DNA of 64,000 bases, from assembly GCF_006351925.1 (NCBI RefSeq), contig NZ_CP040924.1:2633501-2697500 (forward strand). Direction: 5' to 3'. A program made the translations under genes and the position numbers. A model generated the notes under the pieces. That model searched no databases, was not told where the DNA came from, and saw nothing but the letters and a program-made list of their open reading frames with translations. This DNA is from Clostridium thermarum. GTDB lineage: Bacteria; Bacillota; Clostridia; Clostridiales; Clostridiaceae. Shown here piece by piece: positions 52,733 to 64,000 of the stretch; the first letter of the stretch is position 1; each line of letters opens with the position of its first letter.

Positions 52733-52755
52733 TTCATGTGTGAGGAGGAATAGCC

Positions 52756-53598
52756 GTGGTTAAACTAAAAGAGTTTTTATTGATAAACTTGGGACTACTG
52801 CTTGTGGCCCTTTCCATTTACTATATTGCAGTTCCACAGAACCTAGTTACCGGAGGGGTCAGCGGCTTATCCATTGTTATAAATACTATATTTCCTGCCC
52901 TTTCTGTAGGTACTGTAATGCTTTTTCTAAACCTGCTTTTATTCATCGTTGGTTTTATTTTTATTGGTTTTAACTTTGGTGCAAAAACTATTTATTCAAG
53001 CTTCGCTCTTTCCGGTATGGTATGGCTCCTAGAGAAAATACATCCCTTATCCGGTACCTTAACCAACGATACTCTGGCAGAAGTTCTTATTGCTTCTTTA
53101 CTGTGTTCCATTGGCCTAGCCATTACCTTTAGTCAAAATGCCTCTACCGGAGGTACTGATATAATCGCAAAAATTTTAAACAAATACTTTGATATTGATT
53201 TAGGCAAGGCAGTGCTGGCTGCTGATATCCTAATAGTTCTTTCTTCTATTTTCGTATTTGATATAAGTGCAGGCATGTACGGAATTTTAGGTCTTTTATT
53301 AAACGGTCTATTGATAGATTATATACTTCAAAGCCTACAGAGCAATAAGGAAATAGTAATCATAAGCCGCGAAAGTAACCCTATCAAGGATTTCATTGTA
53401 ACTGAGTTGGAAAGGGGTGCCACCATATATTCTGCTAAGGGTGCCTTCACCAATAATGAGAGAGAGGTAATCCGCACCATTGTCAGCAGAAAGCAGTATA
53501 TAAAGCTAAAAAGATACATTCAGTCACTGGATAGAGATGCATTTATTACTGTAAATAATGTCAGTGTTACTTATGGAGAAGGTTTTATTAATTTATAA
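52756..53598 (+). CDS. YitT family membrane protein (DUF161/DUF2179)
   Basis: The 280-residue protein starts at a GTG with GAGGAGG upstream. It has five or six membrane helices (family motif VPQNLVTGGVSGLSIVINTI near residue 26 and TFSQNASTGGTDIIAKILN near 125). A C-terminal cytoplasmic DUF2179 domain (about 215-275: YSAKGAFTNNEREVIRTIVS) follows. YitT proteins are proposed transporters of unknown substrate. A palindromic operator array at its promoter suggests tight regulation. The GntR gene follows 177 bp downstream. Confidence 0.92.
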   Translation: MVKLKEFLLINLGLLLVALSIYYIAVPQNLVTGGVSGLSIVINTIFPALSVGTVMLFLNLLLFIVGFIFIGFNFGAKTIYSSFALSGMVWLLEKIHPLSGTLTNDTLAEVLIASLLCSIGLAITFSQNASTGGTDIIAKILNKYFDIDLGKAVLAADILIVLSSIFVFDISAGMYGILGLLLNGLLIDYILQSLQSNKEIVIISRESNPIKDFIVTELERGATIYSAKGAFTNNEREVIRTIVSRKQYIKLKRYIQSLDRDAFITVNNVSVTYGEGFINL

Positions 53599-53775
53599 CA
53601 TGGTAGTTTCCCCTTGTATGTATCACCGGATAAGCTTTATGTTTCTAATTATTTTAAGAAAAAAACAGGCATTTCGCCCTTAAAATTTAAAGTTCTTTAA
53701 ATTTATTCATATTTATTGTATAATTACTATAGTGTGCCACTTTATCACGTTAAACTATGCTAGGAGGATACTCAC

Positions 53776-54459
53776 GTGGAAGAGAAACCAAAGCCGTCCA
53801 TGGAACAAATTGTTTATGATAAGCTAAAATATTCAATATTACACCGTGAATTAGCTCCCGGGACACAGCTGGTGGAAAGTACTATTTCCGAAAAGCTTAA
53901 AGTAAGCAGGACTCCCATCAGAAATGCAATAAAGAGACTTTCCCTTGAGGGATTAATAAATATAATTGCCAATAGAGGCGCCTTTGTAATTCAGCCCTCT
54001 ATTGACGAAATAGTTCAAGCTTACGAAGCTAGGATAGAATTAGAATGTGCTGCGGTAAAATTGAGTCTTTCCAAAATTACTGCTGATGACATCAATAAGC
54101 TTAAACTTATGGTGGAGGATGAACGGGCATCTTTTATTAATAAAGACATGATTCAATTTATCGATACCAATGAAGCCTTTCACATGACTCTCGTAAGAAA
54201 AAGCGGAAATAAATTTCTCATCGAGTTCATGCAGAAAATCGTCAATCAAATTAATGTATATCTTCAGCTCTTTGATACCTTCTACAATGTTAATTTTGAA
54301 GAGAGTGAAAGTATAAAGGAGCATCTTAATATCATAGATATGATAGAAAAGAAGGATTCTTTACAATTAGACAAAGCCCTAAGAGAACATATCAGTCACA
54401 GTTTTAGAGATTTAGAAATAAATAAAGCGTCATATAAAATGCTAAATGATATATTCTAG
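53776..54459 (+). CDS. GntR/FadR-subfamily (FCD) transcriptional regulator
   Basis: The 227-residue protein starts at a GTG with AGGAGG upstream. The N-terminal winged helix has LAPGTQLVESTISEKLKVSR and RTPIRNAIKRLSLEGLI (residues 25-60). The C-terminal FCD domain has the metal/ligand motif FIDTNEAFHMTLVRKSGNKF near residue 130 and ends in late helix EHISHSF. FCD members usually sense organic or amino acids. It is the nearest regulator to the operator array in front of the YitT gene and is a candidate to bind it. The target remains unproven. Confidence 0.9.
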   Translation: MEEKPKPSMEQIVYDKLKYSILHRELAPGTQLVESTISEKLKVSRTPIRNAIKRLSLEGLINIIANRGAFVIQPSIDEIVQAYEARIELECAAVKLSLSKITADDINKLKLMVEDERASFINKDMIQFIDTNEAFHMTLVRKSGNKFLIEFMQKIVNQINVYLQLFDTFYNVNFEESESIKEHLNIIDMIEKKDSLQLDKALREHISHSFRDLEINKASYKMLNDIF

Positions 54460-54577
54460 AATATATCGTTTTCTTTATGGGCGTAAATTCTGATTTTAAG
54501 AATATGCTGAAAACCAGCCTAAAATCTATGTTTTTAGGCCAGATGGTCTATCTCGTTGTTTCCTTGGTAAGTATATT

Positions 54578-54625
54578 AGCGCAGTACTATACCGGATTGG
54601 TATAATACTGCGCTTCTTCTTTTAA
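54578..54625. terminator. Terminator between the GntR and downstream convergent gene
   Basis: AGCGCAGTACTATACC and GGTATAATACTGCGCT pair with one bulge, then TCTTCTTTT on the plus strand. A second inverted repeat (GCCTAAAATCTATGTTTTTAGGC) lies at 54514-54539. Confidence 0.8.
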
Positions 54626-54631
54626 CTAATA

Positions 54632-54853
54632 TTATTGTTTAAATTCACCAAACTTTTTTGCTGCCTTCCAAGTCTTGTTATAAAGGGATCTTTCATTATC
54701 ATTTGGTTTAAGACCTCTTAGCTCTTGTCTGATCAAGGCTCTGGCTATGATGGTGTATTTTTTAATATCCTCTTCCGTTACTTCTTGCCCAAGCATATTC
54801 TTTGTTATTAGTTCAGTGGCCTTCTTATTAACGGCTCTATCAAACTTGTTCAT
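54632..54853 (-). CDS. Small helical protein, unknown
   Basis: A 73-residue basic protein starting with GGAGAGG 7 nt before the ATG. It is predominantly helical and charged (MNKFDRAVNKKATELITKNM; later EEDIKKYTIIARALIRQELR). No cysteine and no membrane segment. It lies about 70 bp after argS on the same strand and before a terminator. Function unknown. Confidence 0.65.
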   Translation of the reverse strand: MNKFDRAVNKKATELITKNMLGQEVTEEDIKKYTIIARALIRQELRGLKPNDNERSLYNKTWKAAKKFGEFKQ

Positions 54854-54925
54854 AATATCCTCTCCAAACTTATATAGTTTAACAGGAATATTATTATCCT
54901 TATGCTTGAAATTTATCCAAGACGG

Positions 54926-56682
54926 TTACATTCTTTCAGGCACTTCTAAACCAAGTAGATCAAGTCCTGTTTCTAATACAGCCTTTGTTATGCTGATAAG
55001 CTTTATCCATGACACCTTTTTCTCCAGGTTTTCTTCTGATATTATTCTGTTATCATGATAGAATCTATTCAATAAATTAGCAGTATCATATAGATATTCA
55101 CAAATCTTATTTGGTGTCCTATCCATAAAGGATTTTTCTACTACCTCATTGAAGGATGCAAGTTTTAGCATTAAGTCTCTCTCCACACCACTGCATGGAT
55201 TAATAAGCTTTAACTCTTCCTTATTGATTAGGTCTTGACACTTATTTAGTATAGATTTGATTCTTACAACTGTATACTGTATATAGGGGCCGGTATTACC
55301 CTCAAAGGAAGCAAATTTATCAAGGTCGAACACATAATCCTTAGTTATCTGATTTGAAAGATCTCCGTACTTTAGTGCTGCCAGACCAACAATTCTAGCA
55401 ATTTCTTCTCTTTCAGCTTCATCCATGGAATCGCTGTCCTTTAACTTCTCTCTTACATTATCCTTAATCATTTTTATAAGGTCTTGGAGTCTCATTACTC
55501 CCCCTTCTCTTGTTTTAAATGGCTTACCGTCTTTACCGTTCATAGTTCCAAAGCCGATAAAATCTAACTTAAGCTTCTCTGGTGCAATCTTTGTCTTGTA
55601 GGCACATCTGAATACCTGTTCAAAGTGCAAGCCCTGTCTCTTATCCACAACATAAATTATCTGGTCAGGATCATATTCTTTTACCCTTTCCAATATTGTA
55701 GCCAGGTCTGTTGTACTGTAAAGCGTTGCTCCATCGGACTTCAAAAGTATAAAGGGTGGAACTGTGTAGGAGTCATCTTCCTTAGCTACATCGATGACTA
55801 AAGCACCTTCGCTCTCATAGGTATATCCCTGTTCCTTCAGACTCTTCACCATGTCTCCGATATACTTTTGGCTGTCACTTTCTCCCTTCCACAGGTCAAA
55901 TTCTACATTAAGCTTGCTGTAGTTCTTTTTTAGATCTGCAACTGAAACAGCTAGTATATGCTTCCATAGTGCAATATAGCCCGTCTTTCATTCTGCAGTT
56001 CGAAGGTGCCTTTCTTGCCTCTTCCTAGCCGCTTCATCACTTTTTGCAAGCTTGCTGGAAGCCGGATATATTTCTTCAAGCTCATCTATTGTAAAAGGTT
56101 GCTTCTGCAGGATACTCCCCTGTAAAGTTATCATCAAAATATGGAAGCTCAGGATTACGTCTCTTAACCTCTGATATTACCATACCAATCTGCAAGCCCA
56201 GTCCCCAAGGTGTACGTCGCCAATTACATTGTGACCTACAAATCTTGAGATTCTCTTAATGCTTTCGCCGATAATTGCAGCACGCAGGTGACCTACATGA
56301 AGAGGCTTCGCAACATTTGCACCGCCATAGTCCAACTACCTATGTAAGTGGATTTTCAGCTTCCGAACAACCAAGCTTCTTATCTTCACTCATATCTGAT
56401 AGATATTTTACTATGAAGCTATCTTTCAAAGTGATGTTGATAATCCAGATTTACTGCTTCTACCTTTCAAATTCTTCAACATCCTTTAATTCCTCTACAA
56501 TCTGGTTGCTATTTGAATTGGTGCCTTCTTATACTGCTTAGCAGCAGCTAGGGCTCCGTTGCATTGGAATTGACAAAGCTCCGGACGGTTTGATACTGTT
56601 ACCATTCCATATCTTTGTCACATCCATGCTTCTCAAACTTATCTTCTAAAATACTGCTCAATTTCTTTAACAGTCTTTCCAT
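54926..56682 (-). pseudogene. argS: Arginyl-tRNA synthetase, 5' half broken by many small indels
   Basis: The 3' half (54926-55852) is a clean 308-codon frame with the ArgS core: TTDLATILERVKEYDPDQII, IGFGTMNGKDGKPFKTREGG, SNQITKDYVFDLDKFASFEG and a C-terminal anticodon domain ending GLDLLGLEVPERM. Upstream homology continues to an ATG at 56682 with GGAGG (MERLLKKLSSILEDKFEKHG). It runs through VTVSNRPELCQFQCNGA and the HIGH-type site [17 protein letters not shown], but changes frame a dozen or so times. Most events alter homopolymer length by one. An arginine T-box precedes it. Because argS is normally essential, sequence error or a second copy is likely. Confidence 0.8.
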
Positions 56683-56755
56683 GTCTTATACCTCCTATAA
56701 GCTCCTATAATGATTTGCAGCATCTTCCTGGCTGGATATAATTTTGTAAAAATAA

Positions 56756-56976
56756 AAACACCCATCTCCTTGTAAAGAGACGGGTGTAACTCCGCGGTAC
56801 CACTCATTTGATTGATCTCAATCCACTCGAAACTTTAACGCAGTTAACGGCTTAACCTTGCAATGCTCAGACAGCTTCTTAGAGGCCCGTTTCACCAATT
56901 TCTTCTTACGGGACTTCCACTCTGTTCCCGCTCGCTGTAAGAAGAATTAATGGTTACTCTTTCCTCATCCTCGAAT
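56756..56976 (-). promoter_or_regulatory. T-box riboswitch leader of argS, arginine specifier
   Basis: The minus strand carries AGTGGTACCGCGGAG (56804-56790) and the terminator ACACCCGTCTC / GAGATGGGTGT with a T run (56787-56756). Stem I includes TTCTTCTTAC pairing with GTAAGAAGAA. The specifier segment GAAACGGGCC then gives CGG (Arg) at 56889-56887, in the same GAA-N-codon frame as the two Ile T-boxes. This confirms argS as the regulated gene. Confidence 0.9.
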
Positions 56977-57155
56977 TTCATTAATTATATTTTACAATTT
57001 ATTATAATTTACACTGCCAAGGATGTCAACAGCTGCTGTACTAAAATACTAAAATACTAAAATACTAAATTATAATGATGAATCAATGAGATAATTAGTA
57101 TGCTCCACTTTATATTAGGAAAAATAAGCCTTTCAAAATAACACCTCCTCCTAAA

Positions 57156-57949
57156 AGCAGCGGAAGTAGTTGACAGAAATGGATGGGATGTTAAGCTGAT
57201 TTATAACGATTTTGGTCTTGACTCACCAACTAAAGCCCGGGTTGTCTATGAGATGGTAAAAGACATCAACGAGCGTTACGAAGGTGTAAGACCAAATGGT
57301 AAAAATCTTATTGAAGTCATCGGTATGCAAGCTCACTACAACCTTTCCACCAATGTTCAAGATGTTGAGAACAACATAAAGCTGTTCGCTACTCTCCCTG
57401 GTATAAAGGTTAACATCACTGAAATGGATATCGCAACTCCACCAACAGGAACCCTCATACCTGAGAATGAGCACAATCAGGCTATGAAGTATGGCGAATT
57501 GTTCAATATTTATAAAAAGTATGCTGCAGGTCCAGCAAACACTACAGACAACCCAAAGGTTATCGATAGTGTAAAAATCTGTGGTGTGAGAGACGCACAA
57601 ACAGGATGGAAGGCCGGCGAATTTGCCTTGCTGTTCGACTATGAGGGAAAGGCAAAAAAGGCCTTGATAGCAGTTCTAAATCCTGAAGAATTCCTTGCAG
57701 AAAATGATTACATTACGCTGGAAGAAGAGCAAGAGAATAAGCCTATTGACGGTGTATATGTTTATGATACTTCAAAAGGAGACTCTTGGTCTGGAGCAAA
57801 TATCATATTAGGTAATGATGCCTCCCATTGGCCATGGTCTACAGCCGGTGATGACGGTAAAGTTGCCTTTACTCCTGAGAAAGACGCCACATACCGCATC
57901 AGTGTAAACTACACTGCAAAAGGTACTACTTCAATACGTATTCGTTGGT
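57156..57949 (+). pseudogene. GH10 xylanase: 5'-truncated first catalytic domain and start of a carbohydrate-binding domain
   Basis: The frame begins inside a GH10 domain, AAEVVDRNGWDVKLIYNDFG, with no start codon or signal peptide. The acid/base half of the barrel is missing; the nucleophile region VNITEMDIATP is kept. A beta-rich binding domain follows (YVYDTSKGDSWSGANIILG, later TYRISVNYTAKGTTS). At 57944 the frame meets TGG TAA; one more G would give W-V and join the next frame exactly. So this and the next entry are one original gene. The left edge (about 57150) abuts the argS leader region. Confidence 0.85.
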
Positions 57950-60900
57950 AAAAGATAATACAAATGGTGGATATACCACTGCTGATGGAGCTGTTGTTAA
58001 TAATCATCAAGTTTCAGCCAACCAAGTGGCTACCCAGATACCTGCCTACTTCAACAGCGGTATGGTGAACATGGGCAGTTACACCTTGGTTACTGAAGTC
58101 AAGTTTGATGGATCTCAACCAGCAGATGGTCTGATTGGTAATATAGCTATACGTGGTGGTGGAGGCGGTAATGCCTTCACAATTAACTGGATTAAAGTAG
58201 AAAAAATAGGCACTGAAGGAGCACCAGATGAACTTCTAGTGCATTGGAAGGATAAAAGCATAGACCCGGATGTTAATTTAGTAAACCTTGCTGTTGAAGC
58301 AATTATGGCAGGTACTTATATAATCCCTAAAGAAAGTCAGACAAGCCAAGATGCAAAGACTGCATGGGTTCAATCAGCGGTTAATGCATTAATTCCATCC
58401 AGTAATGGATCCACTGCAACAGTTAACTACAACAATGGCTATGTTGTAACTGTTTCTAAAGGCTCAGTGAGAAAACCCATAACAATTACTGTTGAAGAAG
58501 AACCGGCCACTGCACCAGCAATCAAATATAATATTAAGTTCACCCCTGAAGATAAAACAGCTGGAGAATCCTGGTTTACTGGAAGAACCTCCTCTCAAAT
58601 TGAGTGGACTAATGTAGCTGGCATAGGTGTGGACGATAATTACGTGCTTAAAGGCATGCATATCGAAGGTCAGAGTTATGTAGCAGCCGATAACGCAATT
58701 CGTTTGGAACTTCCTGAAGCTTTACCGGCCGGATATGTATACAATGTTAAGTTATCCTTCTACGTTCCTTCAGCACTAAACCAGGGCAAGAGTACTCTAA
58801 CTGGCCCCGGAATAGTATTAAACGATGGATATGCCCATAGCACTAATAAACTACCAAGCTCACCAGGAACAATAGCTTTGGATCAATGGAAGATAGTAGA
58901 TGTCAATACAGCTGTTATGACTGATGACTTAACGATGATTGACTTCCGCTTTGTTACTAATACACCTGAAAATCATCCAGACGTTTGGTATATCGATAAT
59001 ATAGTTATCAGCCAAGTTGGAGAGCGTCAACCTATACCAACATGGGATCTTACAATTCCATCACTGGCTGAAACCTATAAGAATTATTTCCTCTTTGGTA
59101 ATATTATGGATCAAAGTCAGCTTAATGCTAAAACTACTGATATGTATAAGGCATACTACAACATTCTTACAGCTGAAAACTCAATGAAACCTAGCTCTAT
59201 CAGCAATGCAAAAGGCGTTTACAACTTCACTGGAGCTGATGCTGTCATTGCTTGGGCTAAGAAGAACAACATTAAAGTTCACGGACATACACTAGTATGG
59301 CACTCACAGTCCCCTGATTGGCTGTACAAGAATGCAGATGGTTCACCGCTTACTCGTGAGGAAGCCCGTCAGAACATGAAGGAGTATATTGAAAAAGTAG
59401 CCGGACACTTCAAGGGCCAAGTTATTTCTTGGGACGTTGTAAATGAAGCTCTTGACGGTGGTTCCTTACCAATCACTGATTGGAGAACAGCAGCAAGAAA
59501 GAGTTCCCCATGGTATATGGCATTTGCTAACGGCTCTGATCCATCAAAGGGTGAAAGTGGAGCAGACTATATTTACGATGCCTTTGTTTACGCTCGTTTG
59601 ACTGATCCAGATGCCATTCTTGAATATAACGACTATAATGAAACTGATGACTGGAAACGTGAAGCTATAGCTCAGATGGTAGAAGACATTAATGCAAAAT
59701 GGATAAATGACCCAAGAAATACTGACAAGAGCCGCAAGCTTATTGAAGCAGTAGGCATGCAGTCTCACTACTACACTAAGAATGTAACCCCTGATCAGGT
59801 TGAGGCTTCAATCAAACGCTTCATTCAGGCTGGAGTAAAAATCAGCGTATCTGAATTAGATGTAGGCTATGGTAGTTATGGCGGACCTGAATATAAAACA
59901 CTTACGAAGGAACAACAGATAGAACAGGCTATATTCTTTGCTCGTATCTTTGAAATTTACAAAGAATATTCTGATCATATTCAAAGAGTAACTGTTTGGG
60001 GTATGGCTGATTCTTTGAGCTGGAGAAGTAATTACAGCCCGGTATTGTTCAATGGCATGTACTCTCCAAAAGAAGCTTACTACGCTGTTCTGGATCCGAA
60101 AGAATATCTTGTAAAACAAGGACTTACTCCTCGTCCAACACCGACACCAACAACTCCGAGTACACCAATTGAACCTGAAACTTTAACTATAAACAGCACT
60201 GAAGTAGCAATGGTTGTTTCATCAATAGCTAGCGTTTCAAACAATGGTACGGTTGTTGTTAATGTTACAGATAATAAATCTATTGCAAAAGAAATATTTA
60301 ATGCTCTTAAAGATACTGACAAGACTGTTATTTTCAAACTTGACGGTATTGAATGGTCTTTCACTGGAAGAGATATAACCGATGCTACCAAGACAATCGA
60401 CTTATCAGTGAATATTGCACCAATTGCCAGCTCAACTACTGCTAACAAATCCCAAATAGCAGAAAAGGTCAATAATGAAGATGTTATGGTAATTTCCTTT
60501 GCTGACAACGGATATTTACCCGGAAAAGCAAAGGTAAAAGTAAAGCTTGATTGTAACTGGCTTGAAAACAAGAACAAAGTTGACCTCAGCGTTTACTACT
60601 ATAATCCAGCTACAAAGGATCTACAGACTATAGCCAGCGGCTTAAAAGTAGATGCAGAAGGCTGTGTTCAGTTTGATATAACTCATAACTGTGATTATAT
60701 TATAACTGATAGAGATTTAGCAAAGACACCTGTTCCACAAGCACCATCAGTAGTACGAATGGGCGGAGCAGATAGATACGAAACTTCTGTTATGGTATCT
60801 AAGGCTGGATGGGCTACTTCAGAGAATGTAGTATTAGCAAGAGGTGATGAATTTGCAGATGCATTAGCGGCTGCACCATTAGCTAAGCAATTGAATGCAC

Positions 60901-61622
60901 CGATACTTCTTACTTCACCCAAGTCTTTAGATGCAAGAGTAATATCAGAACTTAAAAGACTTAATGCTAAGAAGGTTTATATAATTGGCGGTACTGGCGC
61001 AATATATCCTGAAGTAGAAAATACTGTTAAATCTATGGGAATAGGTGTAGAAAGAATCGGTGGCAGCGACAGATATGCTACATCTTTGGCCATAGCTAAT
61101 AAGATGGCAAATAATAAGCAGGTGTTCCTAGTTTCTGGAGCTAGCTATGCTGATGCACTTTCAATATCCTCTTATGCCGGAGCAACCGTAAGTCCAATAC
61201 TTCTTACTTCCAACAATCAAATGACTGCTGATATTGAAAAATTCATAAAAGACAATAATAGCAAAGTATATGTAATTGGAGGCATCGGAGCAATTTCAGA
61301 AGCTGCTGTTAAAGGAATATCCGTAGCAGAAAGAATAGCAGGTGCAGATAGATATGCTACAAACTTAGCTGTATTAAATAAGTTTGCTGCTGAATTTGAC
61401 TTCTCAAACATCTATCTTACAACTGGAGATAACTACCCAGATGCAATCTGTGGTTCAGCTTTAGCAGGTAAAGAAAAGGCTACAATAATACTTATAAGCA
61501 GCAGTGATATATCTAGTGAAAAAACTTATGTTAAGTCAATAATAGAAAAAGTTAGTCAAGTTAAAGTTCTTGGAGGAGAAGGAGTATTAAATCCAGTCAC
61601 AATACAAACTATTCTTAACTAA
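57945..61622 (+). CDS. Cell-surface GH10 endo-xylanase with CBM22-like and CWB2 domains (3' part of a tandem-GH10 gene)
   Basis: The 1225-residue frame continues the entry before it. Order: rest of a binding domain (1-95), Ig-like linker (100-185), CBM22-like domain (about 190-360), GH10 domain (about 365-725) with acid/base WDVVNEAL near residue 497 and nucleophile SELDVG near residue 635, a PTPTPTTPS linker, a beta domain (about 745-925), and three CWB2 repeats to the end (MGGADRYETSVMVSK, IGGSDRYATSLAIAN, IAGADRYATNLAVLN). GH10 cleaves xylan backbone beta-1,4 bonds; CWB2 repeats bind the wall polymer non-covalently. The true gene would therefore be a surface-bound two-catalytic-domain xylanase. 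Confidence 0.9.
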   Translation: MVKDNTNGGYTTADGAVVNNHQVSANQVATQIPAYFNSGMVNMGSYTLVTEVKFDGSQPADGLIGNIAIRGGGGGNAFTINWIKVEKIGTEGAPDELLVHWKDKSIDPDVNLVNLAVEAIMAGTYIIPKESQTSQDAKTAWVQSAVNALIPSSNGSTATVNYNNGYVVTVSKGSVRKPITITVEEEPATAPAIKYNIKFTPEDKTAGESWFTGRTSSQIEWTNVAGIGVDDNYVLKGMHIEGQSYVAADNAIRLELPEALPAGYVYNVKLSFYVPSALNQGKSTLTGPGIVLNDGYAHSTNKLPSSPGTIALDQWKIVDVNTAVMTDDLTMIDFRFVTNTPENHPDVWYIDNIVISQVGERQPIPTWDLTIPSLAETYKNYFLFGNIMDQSQLNAKTTDMYKAYYNILTAENSMKPSSISNAKGVYNFTGADAVIAWAKKNNIKVHGHTLVWHSQSPDWLYKNADGSPLTREEARQNMKEYIEKVAGHFKGQVISWDVVNEALDGGSLPITDWRTAARKSSPWYMAFANGSDPSKGESGADYIYDAFVYARLTDPDAILEYNDYNETDDWKREAIAQMVEDINAKWINDPRNTDKSRKLIEAVGMQSHYYTKNVTPDQVEASIKRFIQAGVKISVSELDVGYGSYGGPEYKTLTKEQQIEQAIFFARIFEIYKEYSDHIQRVTVWGMADSLSWRSNYSPVLFNGMYSPKEAYYAVLDPKEYLVKQGLTPRPTPTPTTPSTPIEPETLTINSTEVAMVVSSIASVSNNGTVVVNVTDNKSIAKEIFNALKDTDKTVIFKLDGIEWSFTGRDITDATKTIDLSVNIAPIASSTTANKSQIAEKVNNEDVMVISFADNGYLPGKAKVKVKLDCNWLENKNKVDLSVYYYNPATKDLQTIASGLKVDAEGCVQFDITHNCDYIITDRDLAKTPVPQAPSVVRMGGADRYETSVMVSKAGWATSENVVLARGDEFADALAAAPLAKQLNAPILLTSPKSLDARVISELKRLNAKKVYIIGGTGAIYPEVENTVKSMGIGVERIGGSDRYATSLAIANKMANNKQVFLVSGASYADALSISSYAGATVSPILLTSNNQMTADIEKFIKDNNSKVYVIGGIGAISEAAVKGISVAERIAGADRYATNLAVLNKFAAEFDFSNIYLTTGDNYPDAICGSALAGKEKATIILISSSDISSEKTYVKSIIEKVSQVKVLGGEGVLNPVTIQTILN

Positions 61623-61690
61623 CATATAAAACAAACAAGGTAATATCAGCTAAATAAAGATTACCCTATAGAGTGTGGGCATTGATGAAA

Positions 61691-61720
61691 AAACTACCCT
61701 ATAGGGTAGTTTATAGTTTT
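61691..61720 (+). terminator. Terminator of the xylanase gene
   Basis: AAACTACCC at 61691-61699 and GGGTAGTTT at 61704-61712 are perfectly inverted and followed by ATAGTTTTTAG. A further hairpin (AGTTTTTTC/GAAAAAACT) lies near 61751-61780. No gene is seen between the xylanase and the 5S gene. Confidence 0.75.
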
Positions 61721-61802
61721 TAGTGGCAAGTTAGTATCAACAAGTTAAGGAGTTTTTTCCAGCTTCGTTGCGAAAAAACTTATATTATTTAAAATCAAAA
61801 AA

Positions 61803-61835
61803 TAAAAAACACCAGGCATTTTGCTTGATGTTTTA
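61803..61835 (-). terminator. rRNA operon terminator
   Basis: On the minus strand AACATCAAGC / GCCTGGTGTT with a following T-rich run (TTTTATTTTTTG), directly after the 5S gene. Confidence 0.8.
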
Positions 61836-61838
61836 CAG

Positions 61839-61956
61839 ACCTGGCAACGTCCTACTCTTCCACTCAGTCTCCCAAGCAGTACCATCGGCGCTGTGAGTCT
61901 TAACCATCGTGTTCGGAATGGGAACGGGTGTAACCCTCACGCTATCATCACCAGAT
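61839..61956 (-). rRNA. rrf: 5S ribosomal RNA
   Basis: On the minus strand it begins near TCTGGTGATGATAGCG and ends ACGTTGCCAGGT. The universal CCCGTTCCCATTCCGAACAC and GATGGTACTGCTTGGG segments are present. About 118 nt, 45 nt after the 23S gene. No tRNA gene lies between or after. Confidence 0.97.
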
Positions 61957-62001
61957 ATCAGAGAAGTTTGTTCTCTGAAAATTGCACATAAGAATGTGTT
62001 T

Positions 62002-64000
<1,999 letters not shown>

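Overview
The window looks like chromosomal DNA of a low-GC, Gram-positive, anaerobic member of the Clostridia (Clostridium sensu lato). The grounds are AT-rich intergenic DNA, strong AGGAGG-type ribosome binding sites with frequent TTG and GTG starts, T-box leaders, ECF transporters, an LPXTG-type sorting signal, cell-wall-binding type 2 repeats and a Clostridia-style NusG-II/Gx gene pair. Species cannot be fixed from the sequence alone. Most genes and the rRNA operon at the right end lie on the minus strand.

Layout. 1-6.7 kb: start of a GH3 beta-glucosidase divergent from an AraC regulator, then a two-helicase operon (DUF1998/MrfA-like helicase and UvrD-like helicase) and an N-terminally lost DUF421 remnant. 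6.7-10.7 kb: four-gene Fe(III)-siderophore ABC uptake operon behind a Fur-box-like site. 10.8-14.9 kb: a decayed Nei/Fpg-like gene, a DUF362 ferredoxin-like protein, an HD hydrolase and an LCP cell-wall ligase. 15-18.3 kb: NusG-II and Gx proteins, a tiny hydrophilic protein, BirA, and BioY behind a perfect BirA-type operator. 18.3-22 kb: ilvC and ilvB, each behind its own isoleucine T-box, with no ilvN or ilvD. 22-30 kb: dipeptidase, GNAT, exonuclease, ACT protein, HNH, MATE, AlaX-type editing protein and MFS. 30-33 kb: tiny hydrophilic genes, a zinc-ribbon gene whose 390-bp segment is repeated at 46.6 kb, and a decayed phage replication gene.

33.1-41 kb is the most distinctive region. A cobalamin riboswitch precedes a five-gene operon encoding EcfT, a fused double ECF ATPase, an S component and two exported DUF4430 proteins. 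The larger exported protein joins a DUF4430 domain to an alpha/alpha-toroid-like region and carries an LPQTG anchor, so it resembles the intrinsic factor/transcobalamin architecture in reversed order. A PduO-type adenosyltransferase lies just beyond. Together the genes suggest capture of corrinoid at the wall, import and adenosylation.

41-54.9 kb: D,D-carboxypeptidase, M29 aminopeptidase, orphan HypF, a wrecked D-Ala-D-Ala ligase gene, a MocR regulator, a MIF-like tautomerase, a HAD phosphatase, a HEAT-UvrD fusion, a YitT protein behind an unusual palindromic operator array, and a GntR regulator. 54.9-61.6 kb: argS with many small indels in its 5' half behind an arginine T-box, then a 5'-truncated and frameshifted tandem GH10 xylanase with CWB2 repeats. 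61.8-64 kb: 5S rRNA and the 3' part of 23S rRNA on the minus strand.
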